This document shows, in pieces, positions 7,030 to 8,144 of a stretch of 8,144 nt of DNA. Position numbers and translations under genes: made by a program. Source of the stretch: JAAYXU01 sp050942555 (GTDB lineage: Bacteria; Bacillota; Clostridia; Christensenellales; UMGS416). Positions within the stretch are counted from its first letter, which is position 1. The number at the start of each line of letters is the position of its first letter. Location of the stretch: positions 1-8,144 of the forward strand of contig JBMNNN010000094.1 of the NCBI GenBank assembly GCA_050942555.1, given 5' to 3'. The notes under the pieces were generated by a model that saw only the letters and a program-made list of their open reading frames with translations, ran no database searches and had not been told where the DNA came from.

Positions 7030-7317
7030 GACCGTGTCGAAAAGGCGGTAGAAAAGATCATATTTGATGATAATGTTCATTACCTGCATATGGTATTTAA
7101 TAAAGACGAGGGCCTTCCTGAGCACTTATCCAATTCAAACGTATATATGACCGTCATAAGAGGTGCGCTCTCAATTGGACTGGATTAGCAAGAAATCCAT
7201 GAGTATGGTTCAGGCACCTTGCTGAAAATTCCTTATCAGACCAAGATGAATGTCAAAAACCTGCATACAGATACTTTGGAACTGATCATAGTAAAAGCTC
7301 CCACCCCGAAGAAATAA
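7030..7317 (+). pseudogene. decayed small cupin-domain protein, amber-interrupted and lacking a start
   Basis: Read on the plus strand, one frame gives a protein-like sequence from DRVEKAVEKIIFDDNVHYLH through HLSNSNVYMTVIRGALSIGL to an in-frame TAG at 7186-7188. The same frame continues as QEIHEYGSGTLLKIPYQTK, NVKNLHTDTLELIIVKAP and TAA at 7315-7317. The order of short beta strands with HLSNSNVYMTVIRG and the later GTLLKIP turn is that of a small single-domain cupin of about 100 residues. No frameshift is needed to join the halves. Upstream the frame has no ATG, GTG or TTG before TGA at 6979-6981, so the 5' end is lost as well. TAG is a normal stop here (uppS, frr and tsf use it). By hand count the segment is about 40% G+C, far below its neighbours, which suggests transfer from an AT-richer genome. 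A sequencing error could explain the TAG but not the missing start. Confidence 0.72.
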
Positions 7318-7359
7318 GGGCTGCCCCAACGGCTGTTAAATTTACCGCTGGCATTCCAC

Positions 7360-8144
7360 TTAGCCACTAATCCTTTTCGCCACAACGACAAACTGGCCAT
7401 TTTCCGTGTGATAGGCACAGGTGGCCAGCGTGATAAGCTCGTCCCCATACGCCGCGGTCACGCCCGTATCATAGAGGGAAAGCGCCTTGATATTGGCGAT
7501 GTACTCGTCGTAGGCCGCGGCATCCTCCGCGCTCAGGAAGTTGTAATGCTTGAAAACCGTATCACTCTTTCTATAAACCTTGCTTTTGAATACGGCGATG
7601 ATCTCGTATTCCCGCTGCTCGTACAGCGTGTCAAAACGAATGGTTGGGTGTTTCTCGAAAAAATCCTCGTCCTCATAGTTTTCCAGCCCCGCGAACATCG
7701 TGCCGTTTTTCATATGGTGGCCGTAGATGATCGTGTTGGTGCCGAACGGCTCTATGGTGCACCGCTGGTCGATGAAGGGGACGCCGCTCCTGGATTCCGC
7801 CTTATCAAAGCCGTGCGACAGATAAAAATCATCCGCCGTATACATTACGGGATAGTCGATACCCGTACCGTCTACCCTGATCCAGCCCGCCATGTCCGTG
7901 TTCTGCTCGTAAAGCGCCCGATATTGCTCCAGCATGACCGGCTCTTGGGGCGTCTGCACCGGTATTGGTGTTGTCGCGGGTAGTTCCGGGATACTACCGT
8001 CAGGGGAAGGCAGCAGCGCCGTGTTATCCGCAACAAGCGCCGCCAGCCTTTTCAACTCGCGTTCCTCACGAGAGGCTCGTCCATAATGCAACATAAGCAT
8101 GGTGGCCGAAAGAATAAAGACAGTACAGGAGAAGATAAGCAGCG
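7360..8144 (-). CDS. class B-like sortase with altered active site, 5' end outside window
   Basis: Membrane-anchored cysteine transpeptidase of the kind that links sorting-signal proteins to the cell wall or pilin subunits. The frame is open to the right edge and begins with the hydrophobic LLIFSCTVFILSATMLMLHY, the end of an N-terminal membrane anchor, so the ATG at 8100 is not the true start. A proline-rich linker follows, then the sortase domain: GWIRVDGTGIDYPVM, YLSHGFD, GVPFIDQRC, IIYGHHMKNGTMF with catalytic His (codon 7719-7717), and TLATCAYHTENGQFVVVAK with catalytic Cys (codon 7419-7417). In class B sortases the residue before the last strand is the catalytic Arg; here it is Gln (CAG, 7395-7393). 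The extended helical insert and motif order favour class B. No substrate with a sorting signal lies in the window. The gene stands apart from the translation operon. Confidence 0.88.
   Translation of the reverse strand, partial: LLIFSCTVFILSATMLMLHYGRASREERELKRLAALVADNTALLPSPDGSIPELPATTPIPVQTPQEPVMLEQYRALYEQNTDMAGWIRVDGTGIDYPVMYTADDFYLSHGFDKAESRSGVPFIDQRCTIEPFGTNTIIYGHHMKNGTMFAGLENYEDEDFFEKHPTIRFDTLYEQREYEIIAVFKSKVYRKSDTVFKHYNFLSAEDAAAYDEYIANIKALSLYDTGVTAAYGDELITLATCAYHTENGQFVVVAKRISG

Noticed and set aside
6882..7061. N-terminal extension of the rpsB frame to 7061
   Set aside because: The added residues have no S2 similarity and span the promoter and leader; ATG at 6881 has AGGAGG at 7 nt and the normal S2 N-terminus.
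7186..7188. TAG in the cupin remnant as a recoded codon (for example pyrrolysine)
   Set aside because: uppS, frr and tsf use TAG as their stop, no recoding element is visible, and the frame also lacks a start codon. Decay is the simpler reading.
7318..7359. Possible terminator between the sortase and the cupin remnant
   Set aside because: Only a short imperfect pairing (CCA-CGG with CCG-TGG) and no T tract on either strand; nothing convincing in these 42 bases.
7236..7448. 70-codon minus-strand frame overlapping the sortase 3' end
   Set aside because: It crosses the sortase end in another frame and runs antisense to the cupin remnant; no domain or plausible ribosome binding site.

Overview
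The window is a stretch of bacterial chromosome in which every intact gene lies on the minus strand, so it reads right to left. The order rpsB-tsf-pyrH-frr-(small ORF)-uppS-cdsA-dxr-rseP is the classic translation/envelope cluster of Bacillota. The G+C-rich genes, strong AGGAGG ribosome binding sites, TTG starts, a short EF-Ts of 214 residues and a class B-like sortase next door suggest a high-G+C member of the Clostridia or a related Gram-positive anaerobe. The species cannot be named from the sequence.

Layout in transcription order. At 8144-7360 is the 3' part of a membrane-anchored sortase gene, running off the right edge. From 7359 to 6882 there is no intact gene: this stretch holds an AT-rich, decayed cupin gene on the opposite strand (7030-7317), a strong extended -10 promoter (6985-7013) and a structured leader for rpsB. 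Next come rpsB (6881-6084) and tsf (6008-5364), separated by a hairpin, then a textbook intrinsic terminator (5324-5354) directly before the pyrH ribosome binding site. pyrH (5306-4581) is followed by a 71-nt gap with a good promoter for frr (4509-3949). A 67-codon ORF of unknown function starts two bases after frr. Two GC-rich hairpins lie between it and uppS (3679-2915). cdsA, dxr and rseP follow almost without gaps, with two ATGA stop/start overlaps; rseP runs off the left edge.

How the genes work together. RpsB, EF-Ts and the ribosome recycling factor serve ribosome assembly, elongation and recycling. PyrH makes UDP for pyrimidine nucleotides. Dxr makes MEP, the precursor of isoprenoids; UppS uses isoprenoid diphosphates to make undecaprenyl diphosphate, the lipid carrier for cell wall precursors; CdsA makes CDP-diacylglycerol for phospholipids; RseP is an intramembrane site-2 protease. 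The cluster therefore couples translation capacity to membrane and wall synthesis. The terminator after tsf and the promoter before frr suggest at least three expression levels within it.

Most of the window is conserved core genome and I see no new multi-gene system. The items that stand out are the amber-interrupted cupin remnant, a sortase whose usual catalytic arginine position reads glutamine, the internal terminator abutting the pyrH ribosome binding site, the folded rpsB leader, and the small unassigned ORF between frr and uppS.
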